From NCBI GenBank assembly GCA_900315565.1, contig OMZS01000003.1, positions 1 through 64,000 on the forward strand: a DNA stretch of 64,000 nt, given 5' to 3'. The notes below the pieces were generated by a model that was given only the letters and a program-made list of their open reading frames with translations, had not been told where the DNA came from and made no database searches. Below are positions 35,327-43,743 of this stretch, piece by piece (positions within the stretch are counted from its first letter, which is position 1; each line of letters begins with the position of its first letter). The DNA comes from an uncultured Prevotellaceae bacterium. Its GTDB lineage: Bacteria > Bacteroidota > Bacteroidia > Bacteroidales > Bacteroidaceae. The position numbers and the translations under genes were made by a program.

Positions 35327-36511
35327 TTACATGATGATGTTAGGCAATGCTCCAAACTGCCCGTTCATGTAGGCACGATGGATGGATGACAACTTGTTAA
35401 GCCCTCGGAACTCCACCAGTGAGAACAGGTTGCTGTTGCCGTCCTTGCCCTTCTCTGTAAACCAGACGGAATCCTTACCGAAGATGTCATCAATATCTCG
35501 CAGGATGGGGTCGTAGTGGGTGGTGACAATCAGTTGCGATTGGTTGTCCTTCCTGTTGACGAAGCGAGTGAGCATATACTCCATCAGGTTCGGATGGATA
35601 GAAGCCTCCAACTCATCGACGCACAACAGCCCTTGGCATTTCAGTTGCGAGTAGATGATAGACTCCAGTTCCACCATACGAGTTGTACCGGCACTTTGGC
35701 TGTTTTCTGGCAAAACATAGTCCTCTTCGCCTCGCTCCGTCTCCACCTTGTGCCCGAAGAGCGCAGCCATCTTCTTGATCTTGATGTCGGAGATGTTGAA
35801 GTCTGCCTCCTTCACAAAGTGCATGAGATATTCCTTGAACGTAGAATCCTCCGACAGCATGTTCTTGGTCGTGTCAGAGATAGCAGTGTCTGAACCATTG
35901 ATGAGTGGCATCATGCGACTGTCAATCCAACGGCGCATATCGTCGAGGTAGCTCACAGCCACATTCACTTTCTTCAGCACTGCCAGGATAGACATGTTAC
36001 GCAGACAGTTGACAGAGAGCGCATCAATCTCAGCCTGTGAGAGCTTGACTGCAGCAGGGTTGAAAGTCAGCTTTGATATGCCGTTGACATCCTCACGGGT
36101 AAAAACCTTGGTGGGGCGGTTGCTGAGATAGACATACAACACCTCGCTACACACCTTCTCAGGGTTGACCACCAACTGGTACCAATAGCGTATGCCGTTG
36201 ACGTAGAGTTTTACGTCAAACTCCGTGTCGTACTTCAATGCGTCAGGTTGCATCAAGAACGGCTGCACATCCGTACCCTCATCGTTCTTCATCGGAATCT
36301 TATTCCAGAAGACTCGTAGGAAGTCGATGGCTTCAAGCAGGTTCGACTTGCCACTGGCGTTGGCACCCAACACCACAGCGAAGCGTAGCAGCTGAACACC
36401 ATCGGGCATGGTCACGACACTATTGTATTTGTCATTCCCTGATGTCTCGAAACTCAGTACCACCTCGTCACGAAACGACTTGAAGTTTTTTATCTTTATT
36501 TCTTGTAGCAT
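35327..36511 (-). CDS. AAA/ABC-like ATPase (AbiLi/RloA-type) of a two-gene defence-like pair
   Basis: 394 residues from the ATG at 36511 (MLQEIKIKNFKSFRDEVVLSF), the canonical start of SMC-like ATPases; the longer frame to 36607 crosses the promoter. Walker A GANASGKSN at 49-57, Gln/Ser-rich signature region SQSAGTTRMVELES about 275-288, Walker B LLCVDE at 295-300, and switch His in LIVTTHYDP. This is the AAA_21-type ATPase that pairs with RloB in AbiL-like phage-exclusion loci and, more distantly, with TOPRIM effectors in OLD and PARIS. Adjacent to the broken rloB, with which it forms an operon inside the tRNA-Arg island. Confidence 0.9.
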   Translation of the reverse strand: MLQEIKIKNFKSFRDEVVLSFETSGNDKYNSVVTMPDGVQLLRFAVVLGANASGKSNLLEAIDFLRVFWNKIPMKNDEGTDVQPFLMQPDALKYDTEFDVKLYVNGIRYWYQLVVNPEKVCSEVLYVYLSNRPTKVFTREDVNGISKLTFNPAAVKLSQAEIDALSVNCLRNMSILAVLKKVNVAVSYLDDMRRWIDSRMMPLINGSDTAISDTTKNMLSEDSTFKEYLMHFVKEADFNISDIKIKKMAALFGHKVETERGEEDYVLPENSQSAGTTRMVELESIIYSQLKCQGLLCVDELEASIHPNLMEYMLTRFVNRKDNQSQLIVTTHYDPILRDIDDIFGKDSVWFTEKGKDGNSNLFSLVEFRGLNKLSSIHRAYMNGQFGALPNIIM

Positions 36512-36532
36512 ATCTAAATCCGAAATTACGTC

Positions 36533-36541
36533 GCAAAGATA
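36533..36541 (-). promoter_or_regulatory. -7 box TATCTTTGC for the ATPase/rloB operon
   Basis: Minus strand 36541 to 36533, 22 nt before the ATG at 36511; it decides the start. Confidence 0.6.
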
Positions 36542-36607
36542 CGAATAATTTGCGTTCGTTGACATCAAATCCGCCATAAAATCAAATTTTATTTTCAAAA
36601 TTAGCAT

Positions 36608-36995
36608 GATTTAACCAAATTTCGCGATTAAAATCCTAAATCCGTCAGTTTTATAGTGCCACAATTCCCAACATCGTTATCTCGTTTGAGTTCTAAGGGT
36701 GGTGAGCTTGCTCTTTTTCCACACCCCATTTCCCTCCCAAAATTGGACTTTTGGGGAATTAGGCTTCCCCTTAAGAAAAATTCCACACTTCAGGCAAGCC
36801 TCATATAGCTCGTTTTTGGACTGCTTGATTTTTCCATATTTTGGGGTTCCAACACTCATTGTCAACATGTTACATCTTTTTTTTGCGGTAAACAATAGGT
36901 TTTTGGCCTAAAAATGAGTAGTTTTTAACTTTTGTTAGGAGTTTGTCCCAAAACAAAAATCTCCGTAAGTTGTTGACTTGCAGAGATTTTCATCG
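36608..36995. other. AT-rich noncoding part of the tRNA-Arg island
   Basis: About 390 bp of AT-rich sequence between the ATPase promoter and the tRNA. Short open frames exist on both strands (about 70 codons) but have no start signal or recognisable product. Nothing supportable seen. Confidence 0.5.
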
Positions 36996-37069
36996 TGATC
37001 CCGCAGGGATTCAAACCCTGGACCTTCAGAACCGGAATCTGACGCTCTATTCAGCTAAGCTACGGGACC
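36996..37069 (-). tRNA. tRNA-Arg (anticodon CCG)
   Basis: 74 nt, 5' end at 37069. Acceptor GGTCCCG pairs with CGGGATC; D-arm GCTT...GAGC with AGCTGAATA loop; anticodon stem TCAGA/TCTGA with loop TTCCGGT (anticodon CCG, reads CGG); T-arm CAGGG/CCCTG with TTTGAAT. Discriminator A, CCA not encoded. Its 3' end is the attachment target of the adjacent island. Confidence 0.92.
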
Positions 37070-37254
37070 TGTTTTGGAACGTGAAACCGCTTAGTGGCGA
37101 TTGCGGATGCAAAGGTAAGAAAAAGAATTGATAAATTGTAAGTAAAATGCGATAAAATTTTCAAAAAGTGTGTGTAAAAGATGTTTTTGTGTGTGAATTG
37201 TGTAAGTGAAAATCGAAATTTAGTGTCAAAATGCGAAATTATTTTGGTTTTTGC

Positions 37255-37285
37255 TTGCACATTTGTATTTTATTTGTACCTTTGC
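37255..37285 (+). promoter_or_regulatory. Promoter of asnA
   Basis: TTG at 37255 and TACCTTTGC at 37277-37285, spaced 19 nt. The 90-nt leader holds a GTCCGCA ... TGCGGAC inverted repeat (about 37303-37349) that could form a regulatory stem. Confidence 0.65.
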
Positions 37286-37375
37286 AGCAATTTTAGATAA
37301 TTTGTCCGCATTTTCTTAGTCGACGATGACTTTAGGAGCAGTGCGGACACGAGTTTTAGCAATAATATTAAGGTA

Positions 37376-38413
37376 ATGAGTAAATTAATCAAGCCCATCG
37401 ACTACCAGCCCCTGCTCGGTTTGAAACAGACGGAGCAGGGTATTAAGCAGATTAAGGATTTTTTCCAGGCAAATTTGTCAACAGAACTGCGTTTGCGCCG
37501 CGTTACCGCACCGCTGTTCGTGCTGAAGGGATTGGGTATTAACGATGATTTGAATGGAGTGGAGCGTCCTGTTTCGTTTCCCATCAAGGATTTGGGCGAC
37601 GCTCGTGCAGAGGTGGTACATTCGTTGGCAAAGTGGAAGCGTCTGACGCTGGCCGAGTATGACGTAGAGCCGGGCTATGGCGTTTATGCCGATATGAATG
37701 CTATTCGTGCCGACGAAGAACTTGACAATTTGCACTCGTTGTATGTGGACCAGTGGGACTGGGAGGCGGTGATCACGCCCGAAGAGCGAAACCTGGATTT
37801 TCTTAAGCGGGTGGTGCGCCGCATTTATGCTGCCATTCTGCGCACAGAGTATCTTACATGCGAAACTTACAGCCAACTGAAACCATTCTTGCCGCGCGAG
37901 ATACATTTTATTCATAGCGAGGACTTGTTGGCACTTTATCCCGACAAGCCTGTGAAAGAGCGCGAAGACCTGATTGCCAAGAAATACGGTGCGGTGTTTA
38001 TCATCGGCATTGGAGGCAAGCTGGCCAACGGTGAGCCCCACGACGGACGCGCGCCCGACTACGACGACTGGACTACGGAGACCGTAGAAGGCAAGCGCGG
38101 GCTGAATGGCGACATTCTCATCTGGTATCCTGTGCTGGGCCGCTCTGTGGAACTCTCGTCAATGGGTATCCGTGTAGATAAGGAGGCGCTGCTCCGCCAG
38201 CTGAAACTTTCGGGCAAGGAAGAGCGTCTGCAACTGTATTTCCACCAGAAACTGGTGAACGGCGAGTTGCCGCTGAGCATAGGCGGTGGTATTGGGCAGA
38301 GCCGTTTGTGCATGGTGCTTTTGCACAAGGCACACGTGGGCGAGATTCAGGCCAGCATCTGGTCGGAAGAAATGATTCGCGAGTGTGCCAGCCTTGGAAT
38401 GACTCTTATTTGA
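37376..38413 (+). CDS. asnA: Aspartate-ammonia ligase (asparagine synthetase A)
   Basis: 345 residues. Makes asparagine from aspartate, ammonia and ATP in the cytosol; class II aminoacyl-tRNA-synthetase fold. Conserved blocks: LRRVTAPLFVLKGLGINDDLNGVERPVSF, VHSLAKWKRLTLAEYD, GYGVYADMNAIRADEELDNLHSLYVDQWDWE, and GELPLSIGGGIGQSRLCMVLL near the C-terminus. Monocistronic with a strong promoter and terminator. Confidence 0.97.
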   Translation: MSKLIKPIDYQPLLGLKQTEQGIKQIKDFFQANLSTELRLRRVTAPLFVLKGLGINDDLNGVERPVSFPIKDLGDARAEVVHSLAKWKRLTLAEYDVEPGYGVYADMNAIRADEELDNLHSLYVDQWDWEAVITPEERNLDFLKRVVRRIYAAILRTEYLTCETYSQLKPFLPREIHFIHSEDLLALYPDKPVKEREDLIAKKYGAVFIIGIGGKLANGEPHDGRAPDYDDWTTETVEGKRGLNGDILIWYPVLGRSVELSSMGIRVDKEALLRQLKLSGKEERLQLYFHQKLVNGELPLSIGGGIGQSRLCMVLLHKAHVGEIQASIWSEEMIRECASLGMTLI

Positions 38414-38439
38414 ACCTCTTTAGCTGAAATACAACGAAA

Positions 38440-38482
38440 GCCGCCACAAGTAGGTTAATCCTGCTAGTGGCGGCAATTTTTA
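38440..38482 (+). terminator. Terminator after asnA
   Basis: GCCGCCAC (38440-38447) and GTGGCGGC (38467-38474) with an inner AGTAGG/CCTGCT stem, followed by AATTTTTAT. Confidence 0.9.
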
Positions 38483-38502
38483 TAATTATTTGGCTTTTGT
38501 AG

Positions 38503-38632
38503 TTCAAGGAGTTCAAGGAGTTGCACGGAGTTCAAGACAATAGCTTTATTCTTGTTTTCTACTTCAGAAAAATGTCCCTGAGCTAAGACTGATGTCTTGC
38601 AACTTCTTGCAACTCCTTGAACTCCTTGTTTA
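38503..38632. repeat. Inverted tracts of GTTCAAGGAGTT units
   Basis: CAAGGAGTTCAAGGAGTTGCA-type units at about 38503-38538 face their reverse complement at about 38596-38632, with an unrelated 58-bp middle. Related units also lie at 30560-30602. Confidence 0.85.
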
Positions 38633-38665
38633 CTTTACCTGCAAAAGTTGAGTTTATTATTCTCT

Positions 38666-40414
38666 CTATGCCAGCTCCATATTGAGCAGCTGGCACATTT
38701 TATCAATGGCCTTGTTGTTCTGGCGCATTTCGTCGAAGAGCTCTTTGCGTGTGAGCACGGGTTTTATTTCGTCGCCGCGCGCCATTCGCAATTGAATGTT
38801 GATGTTGCCGTTGTGGAGCACCTTGGCCATGGTGGCGCGTATGCGTCCTTTAATACCGTTCATCTGCTCAAGCAGAATCTGGTTATCGACAACCACCTCA
38901 ATCTCGGGGAAATTGCTGATAGTGGGCACCATGTTGCGCATGCGTTGCGCCATGCCAGCCATTTGTTGTGGCATGCGTTGGCACATGGCCGTCCACTGGC
39001 GCAGCAATTCTTCGCTGGTAAACTGGGTGTTCTCTTCTCTGTTGGCAATTTCGGGTTCCTGCGTTTCTTGGGCTTTGGGGCCTTTTCGGATAGAGCTGAA
39101 AGTCATGCCGATGGCACCCAGCTTGAGTGAAGGCTTCGGGGTGGGGGATTGAGTTTCAGGCGTATTGGTAGCTTGCCGCTGCTGCGTTGCCTGTGTTTGC
39201 CGCTGCATCGGTTTCTCAGCCGCAGCCACCTGCCGGGCCGTTTGAGGCTGAGATTGTGCTATGAGTTTTTGGAACAGGGATTTCAGTCGTTTAGGGCTGC
39301 GCCCCGCCGCAGGCGTTTCGTCCTCTTGCGTGATTTGCGCCACTCTGATGAGGGTGAGTTCCACCAGCAGACGCTTGTTGCTCGACTGTCGGTAGTTGAT
39401 GTCGCATTCGTTCATGATCTTGAGCGCCTGATACAGAAATTTCGTTGGGCAGCGCTGGGCCTGTTCCTTGAACTTTTCAGCCTGTTGTTGGCTTACTTCG
39501 AGCAGGGGTATGGTTTGCGGGTCTTTGGCCATGAGCACATTGCGCACGTGGCTGGCCAGTCCGTTGATAAGGTGGCCTCCGTCGAATCCCTGTCCAATCA
39601 CCTGGTTGAGCAGCACCATTGCCTCGCTCACCTTGTTCTGAAGACAGTAGTCGATGAGATTGAAATAGTTTTCAGAGTCGAGCACATTGAGATCCTCCAC
39701 CACTTTGGCGTAGGTGATGTTGCCCTGGCAGAACGAGGCCGCCTGGTCGAAAATGCTCAGCGCGTCGCGCATGCCTCCGTCAGCTTTTTCGGCGATGACA
39801 GCCAGTGCCTCCTCCTCGTAGTTGATGCCCTCTTTTTGTGCCACCATTTTCAGGTGCTCAATGATGTTAGCAACCGTCATGCGCTCGAAATCGTAAATCT
39901 GGCAGCGCGAAATGATGGTGGGCAGAATCTTGTGCTTCTCGGTGGTGGCAAGAATAAAGATGACGTGTGCGGGCGGTTCCTCCAGTGTTTTGAGGAAAGC
40001 GTTGAAAGCCTGCGTCGAGAGCATGTGAACCTCGTCGATGATAAACACCTTGTATTTTCCCACCTGTGGCGGTATGCGTGTTTGCTCCATCAGCGACTTG
40101 ATGTTCTCCACCGAGTTGTTTGATGCGGCGTCGAGCTCGAAGATGTTGTACGACCTCTGCTCGTTGAATGCCTGACAGCTTTCGCAGTGGTTGCATGCCT
40201 CGCCTTCGTCGGTAGGCGTGAGGCAGTTGATGGCTTTGGCGAAGATGCGTGCGCAAGTGGTTTTTCCCACGCCTCTCGGTCCGCAGAAGAGGTAGGCGTG
40301 CGCCAGCTTTCCGCTTTTCACGGCGTTCTTCAGAGTAGTGGTGAGAGCCGCCTGTCCCACTACCGAGTCGAACGTCATTGGCCGGTATTTCCGTGCAGAA
40401 ACGATATATTCCAT
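38666..40414 (-). CDS. dnaX: DNA polymerase III subunit gamma/tau
   Basis: 582 residues. Clamp-loader ATPase in the replication fork. Walker A GPRGVGKTT at 45-53; zinc cysteines C64, C74, C77, C80; Walker B VFIIDEVHML near 124-133; SRC motif in IISRCQIYDFERM. Domain III to about 365. A low-complexity Q/T/P region is at about 380-430, then a C-terminal tau-like domain (LLRQWTAMCQRMPQQMAGM). No slippery heptamer for a gamma frameshift was recognised. Preceded by TATTTTTGC at 40444. Confidence 0.95.
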   Translation of the reverse strand: MEYIVSARKYRPMTFDSVVGQAALTTTLKNAVKSGKLAHAYLFCGPRGVGKTTCARIFAKAINCLTPTDEGEACNHCESCQAFNEQRSYNIFELDAASNNSVENIKSLMEQTRIPPQVGKYKVFIIDEVHMLSTQAFNAFLKTLEEPPAHVIFILATTEKHKILPTIISRCQIYDFERMTVANIIEHLKMVAQKEGINYEEEALAVIAEKADGGMRDALSIFDQAASFCQGNITYAKVVEDLNVLDSENYFNLIDYCLQNKVSEAMVLLNQVIGQGFDGGHLINGLASHVRNVLMAKDPQTIPLLEVSQQQAEKFKEQAQRCPTKFLYQALKIMNECDINYRQSSNKRLLVELTLIRVAQITQEDETPAAGRSPKRLKSLFQKLIAQSQPQTARQVAAAEKPMQRQTQATQQRQATNTPETQSPTPKPSLKLGAIGMTFSSIRKGPKAQETQEPEIANREENTQFTSEELLRQWTAMCQRMPQQMAGMAQRMRNMVPTISNFPEIEVVVDNQILLEQMNGIKGRIRATMAKVLHNGNINIQLRMARGDEIKPVLTRKELFDEMRQNNKAIDKMCQLLNMELA

Positions 40415-40435
40415 AGTGTTTGATTAAAATAATGT

Positions 40436-40444
40436 GCAAAAATA
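40436..40444 (-). promoter_or_regulatory. -7 box TATTTTTGC for dnaX
   Basis: Minus strand 40444 to 40436, 22 nt before the ATG at 40414. Confidence 0.55.
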
Positions 40445-40449
40445 AGCAT

Positions 40450-40551
40450 TTCTTTTTGTTTTTTGCTTGCTGAATGCATAAAATCTTTGCATAGAACAAA
40501 GAAAAAATCATTTCTTTGCACTCACTTATTCAGATTTTTGTATCTTTGCAG
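40450..40551 (+). repeat. Promoter-bearing block, copy 1 (before divIC)
   Basis: About 100 bp that aligns with 60832-60933 at roughly 75-80% identity by eye. Shared parts: TTTGCTTG, TTGCATAAA / ATGCATAAA, CAAAGAAAAAA, ATTTCT, and the end TTTTGTATCTTTGCAG. The -7 box TATCTTTGC (40541-40549) is its right end. Confidence 0.7.
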
Positions 40552-40578
40552 AGGATTTTTTAATTTTCTACTGTCATT

Positions 40579-40917
40579 ATGGCCGAACGTTTTGGTTCTG
40601 TTTGGAGATTTCTGAGTCACAACAAGTATTGGATTGTGATTTTTCTGGGTGTTCTCATCGTGGGTTTCCTCGATGACAACAGCTTTTTGCAGCGTATGGA
40701 ACAAGAGTTTCAGATTCGCGACCTGAAGAGCCAGATACAGGAGTACAACGACCGCTATGAGTCAGACTCGCGCCAGCTTCGCGAGCTGAACCGCAATCCC
40801 AAGGCCATAGAAAAAATTGCCCGTGAGCGTTATTTTATGAAAGCCGACGACGAGGACATCTTCGTGCTGAGCGACGACGCGCGGCCCACTGTTATTGCCA
40901 ATGAAACAACTGAGTAA
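40579..40917 (+). CDS. Septum formation initiator DivIC/FtsB-like
   Basis: 112 residues. Short cytosolic N-terminus, one membrane helix at about 18-32 (YWIVIFLGVLIVGFL), then a periplasmic coiled coil at about 38-75 (MEQEFQIRDLKSQIQEYNDRY). The motif NPKAIEKIARERYFMKADDEDIFVL is typical of FtsB/DivIC. Part of the divisome with FtsL and FtsQ. Driven by TATCTTTGC at 40541. The next gene overlaps its end by 17 bp. Confidence 0.9.
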   Translation: MAERFGSVWRFLSHNKYWIVIFLGVLIVGFLDDNSFLQRMEQEFQIRDLKSQIQEYNDRYESDSRQLRELNRNPKAIEKIARERYFMKADDEDIFVLSDDARPTVIANETTE

Positions 40918-41329
40918 AAACCAAAGCATTCTTTTTTTCGTTGCCTCGGTGCTGATGGTGGTCGGTGCCGGCATGTATGTGTTCGGTGTGCAGAAAGTGG
41001 CTCCCTGGATATTTTCCATTGGCGCCTTCACGTTTGCCGCCCTGCAGATGCAGCAGCGTTACGACGGCAAAAACCCCGTCATTCGCCGTCTGCGCCGCAT
41101 CATGCTCATGGCTGATGTCTGTTTCATGCTCTCGGCAGTCTTCATGGTAGAGAACGGCTACAATTTCCTGCTGCCCACATTCTGCAAGAGCGGCATCGAC
41201 GGTTACAATGCGTACCTATTATATATTCACAACAATTGGGTGGTGCTTCTGCTTATTGCTGCCATTCTTGAGCTCTATTCAACCCACAGAATCTCCAACG
41301 AACTAGAGAAAGAGGCAAAAAAACCCTAA
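40901..41329 (+). CDS. Small integral membrane protein of unknown function, coupled to divIC
   Basis: 142 residues from the ATG at 40901 (MKQLSKNQSILFFVASVLMVVG), overlapping divIC by 17 bp. Four membrane helices: about 10-30, 33-50, 68-88 and 110-130. The sequence recalls Bacteroidota proteins often found next to divIC (pattern VGAGMYVFGVQKVAPWIFSIGAFTFA ... RRLRRIMLMADVCFMLSA). Function unknown; the coupling suggests a link to the cell envelope or division. Confidence 0.85.
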   Translation: MKQLSKNQSILFFVASVLMVVGAGMYVFGVQKVAPWIFSIGAFTFAALQMQQRYDGKNPVIRRLRRIMLMADVCFMLSAVFMVENGYNFLLPTFCKSGIDGYNAYLLYIHNNWVVLLLIAAILELYSTHRISNELEKEAKKP

Positions 41330-41388
41330 AAGTAAGCACTTTTGTTTTAAATAGCATAAATTTTTTTTCTAAGTTCAATAATACATTG

Positions 41389-41397
41389 TACTTTTGC
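41389..41397 (+). promoter_or_regulatory. -7 box TACTTTTGC for the DUF4369-like lipoprotein gene
   Basis: Plus strand, 28 nt before the ATG at 41426. Confidence 0.55.
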
Positions 41398-41425
41398 CGC
41401 TACTTTAAGGACCCAATCCATACCT

Positions 41426-42205
41426 ATGAATAAATTATACTACGCATTAATGGTTCTGGGCGTACTCACATCGTGCGCTAACACTTACAGCATACAAGGC
41501 ACTTCAAACGTGTCAACACTCGACGGCCGCATGCTTTTCCTGAAAGTGATGAAGAGCAATGACCTGAAGAATGTGGATTCGTGCGAGGTGATTCACGGGC
41601 AGTTCCATTTTTCCGGCACCATCGACACTACCACCATGGCCACCATCTTTATGGACGACGAGAGCATCATGCCCATCGTGCTTGAGGATGGCGACATCGC
41701 TATCAAACTCGACAACACCCAGCGCGCCGTCAGCGGCACGCCGCTCAACGACAAGCTCTTCGAGTTTATCGACCTTTATACACAGCTTCAGAATCAGGTG
41801 AACGAGCTGGGCCATAAGCAGAGTCAGGCCATCATGGATGGCGAAGACGAGCAGCTGACCAACGAGCGACTCATGCGCGAGGCCAACGTCATTGCCCAGC
41901 GCGAGGACAGTCTTGTCACCTCGTTCATCACCGATAACTTCGACAATGTGCTGGGGCCGGGCGTGTTTATGATGATGACAGCCGTTTATCGCTATCCCGA
42001 GCTGACCCCCTGGATAGAGGACATTATGAGCAAGGCCACGGATAAGTTCAAGAGCGACCCCTACGTGAAAGACTATTATCTGAAGGCGCAGGAAAACCAA
42101 GCCATCCTGAATGGTATGGCCGAGCCCGCAGCAGCCACACCGCCCGCCGCACCTGTTGCCTCGCCGGGAGTCAGACTGCCGGTGGATTCGCTCAGGGGCA
42201 ACTAA
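41426..42205 (+). CDS. DUF4369-like lipoprotein
   Basis: 259 residues. Lipoprotein signal MNKLYYALMVLGVLTSC. The first domain (about 20-115) follows the DUF4369 pattern: YSIQGTSNVSTLDGRMLFLKVM, VDSCEVIHGQFHFSGTID, and EDGDIAIKLDN. The middle is helical (YTQLQNQVNELGHKQSQAIM). The C-terminus is Ala/Pro-rich (AAATPPAAPVASPG). DUF4369 is usually the N-terminal part of surface thiol-disulfide reductases; here no thioredoxin domain follows. Role unknown. Confidence 0.85.
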   Translation: MNKLYYALMVLGVLTSCANTYSIQGTSNVSTLDGRMLFLKVMKSNDLKNVDSCEVIHGQFHFSGTIDTTTMATIFMDDESIMPIVLEDGDIAIKLDNTQRAVSGTPLNDKLFEFIDLYTQLQNQVNELGHKQSQAIMDGEDEQLTNERLMREANVIAQREDSLVTSFITDNFDNVLGPGVFMMMTAVYRYPELTPWIEDIMSKATDKFKSDPYVKDYYLKAQENQAILNGMAEPAAATPPAAPVASPGVRLPVDSLRGN

Positions 42206-42310
42206 TGGTGCTCCCCTGCACCCTCGGTTTGTCTGCCTCGTGGAGATTCCAGCCATGTGTATTCAAGTGAAAAGGCTGGAAGAATAGTAACCCCATTTCA
42301 AAGCGTTGCA

Positions 42311-43660
42311 ATGAAAAGAACACTGATATCAAATGCTACCATTGTGAGCGAAGGCCGCCATACTGGCTCCATCGTCATTGAAGGCGACCGCATCGCAACC
42401 ATTTGTCAGCATCATGAAACACCCTGTGGGCATTTCGACGAAACGGTCGATGCCACGGGGTGTTTTGTTTTGCCGGGCGTCATCGACGACCATGTGCATT
42501 TTCGCGAGCCGGGGCTGACTGCCAAGGCCGACATTGAGAGCGAAAGCCGCGCAGCAGCCTACGGCGGCGTAACCACTTGGTTCGATATGCCCAACACCGT
42601 GCCGCAAACCACAACGCTCGAAGCCCTCGACGACAAGTTTCGCCGTGCCGCGCGTTCGAGTCGCGTCAACTATAGCTTCTTTTTCGGTGCCACCAACGAC
42701 AACAGCCATCTGCTGGCTCAGCTCGACACGACCCGTCTGCCGGGCGTAAAACTTTTCATGGGTTCCTCTACGGGAAATATGCTCGTTGACCGTCGCGAGG
42801 CCCTTGAGCAGATATTTGCCAGCTCACCGCTCCCCGTCATGGCCCATTGCGAGGACACCGCCATCATCAACCGTAACATGGCGCGTGTGAAAGCCGAGTT
42901 TGGTCCCGACCCCGTGATTGGTTTCCATCCCGTGATTCGCTCGGAGGAAGCCTGCCTCCGCTCTACGGAGCTGGCTGTCGAACTGGCTGCTAAGCATCAT
43001 GCACGGCTGCATGTGGCCCATGTGTCAACAGCTCGCGAACTGGAACTGTTCGACGCTCCGTCGGCCGACTTGCGAGCCCCTTTGCCGCTCATCACTGCCG
43101 AAGCCACGGTGTCCCATCTCTTTTTCACCGACTGCGACTATGCCCGTCTGGGCACCCGCATCAAGTGCAACCCGGCCATCAAGCGGCCCGCCGACCGCGA
43201 TGCCCTGCGCTGCGCCCTCACCAGCGGACCCATCAGTGTGGTGGCCACCGACCATGCACCCCATCTGCTCAGCGAGAAAGAGGGCGGCTGTGCCCGTGCA
43301 GTATCGGGTATGCCCATGGTGCAGTTCTCGTTGGTCACCATGCTCGAAATGGCCGACCAGGGAGTGCTCACGCTCGAGCGGGTAGTGGAGCTGATGTGTC
43401 ACAATCCGGCGCGGTTGTTTGCGGTGCGCGAGCGCGGATTCATTCGCCCTGGCTATAAGGCCGACGTGGTGGTGGTGCGACCAGGTGCCTGCTGGACGGT
43501 GGACTCCGGCAGCGTCAAGAGCAAGTGCGCGTGGAGTCCCATGGAGGGCCACACCTACAATTGGAAGGTAGAGCACACGTTTTGCAACGGTCAGCACCTG
43601 CTTAACCGTGGCGTGATAGACGACGAGGTGCGCGGAGAGCCTGTTGCCTTTGACCACTAA
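42311..43660 (+). CDS. pyrC: Dihydroorotase
   Basis: 449 residues from the ATG at 42311 (MKRTLISNATIVSEG); the frame extends upstream to 42257, but those codons do not fit the family. Cyclises carbamoyl-aspartate in pyrimidine synthesis. Metal site: H61 and H63 in DDHVHFREPGL, metal-bridging Lys in GVKLFMGS, His in VMAHCED and LHVAHVST, Asp in VATDHAPHL. Class I-like length. Likely co-transcribed from the 41.39-kb promoter or a weak local one (none clearly seen). Confidence 0.94.
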   Translation: MKRTLISNATIVSEGRHTGSIVIEGDRIATICQHHETPCGHFDETVDATGCFVLPGVIDDHVHFREPGLTAKADIESESRAAAYGGVTTWFDMPNTVPQTTTLEALDDKFRRAARSSRVNYSFFFGATNDNSHLLAQLDTTRLPGVKLFMGSSTGNMLVDRREALEQIFASSPLPVMAHCEDTAIINRNMARVKAEFGPDPVIGFHPVIRSEEACLRSTELAVELAAKHHARLHVAHVSTARELELFDAPSADLRAPLPLITAEATVSHLFFTDCDYARLGTRIKCNPAIKRPADRDALRCALTSGPISVVATDHAPHLLSEKEGGCARAVSGMPMVQFSLVTMLEMADQGVLTLERVVELMCHNPARLFAVRERGFIRPGYKADVVVVRPGACWTVDSGSVKSKCAWSPMEGHTYNWKVEHTFCNGQHLLNRGVIDDEVRGEPVAFDH

Positions 43661-43682
43661 AAATACACAGAAAATAACCCTA

Positions 43683-43737
43683 AACTCCCAACTCCTATCT
43701 CCCAACTCCTATCTCCTAACTCCTAACTCCTAACTCA
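43683..43737. repeat. Tandem AACTCCTATCTCC units
   Basis: About five variants of CCTAACTCCTAACTC / CCCAACTCCTATCTC fill the spacer between pyrC and the phosphoesterase gene; resembles the GGAAGTTA-type units at 17.4 kb. Confidence 0.85.
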
Positions 43738-43743
43738 AAAAGA

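Noticed and set aside
36677-36911. Two overlapping open frames of about 70 codons in the tRNA-Arg island
   Set aside because: No promoter, start context or recognisable product on either strand; composition fits noncoding AT-rich DNA.
34255-37069. Prophage
   Set aside because: Only two genes and no integrase, structural or replication gene; better described as a small island.
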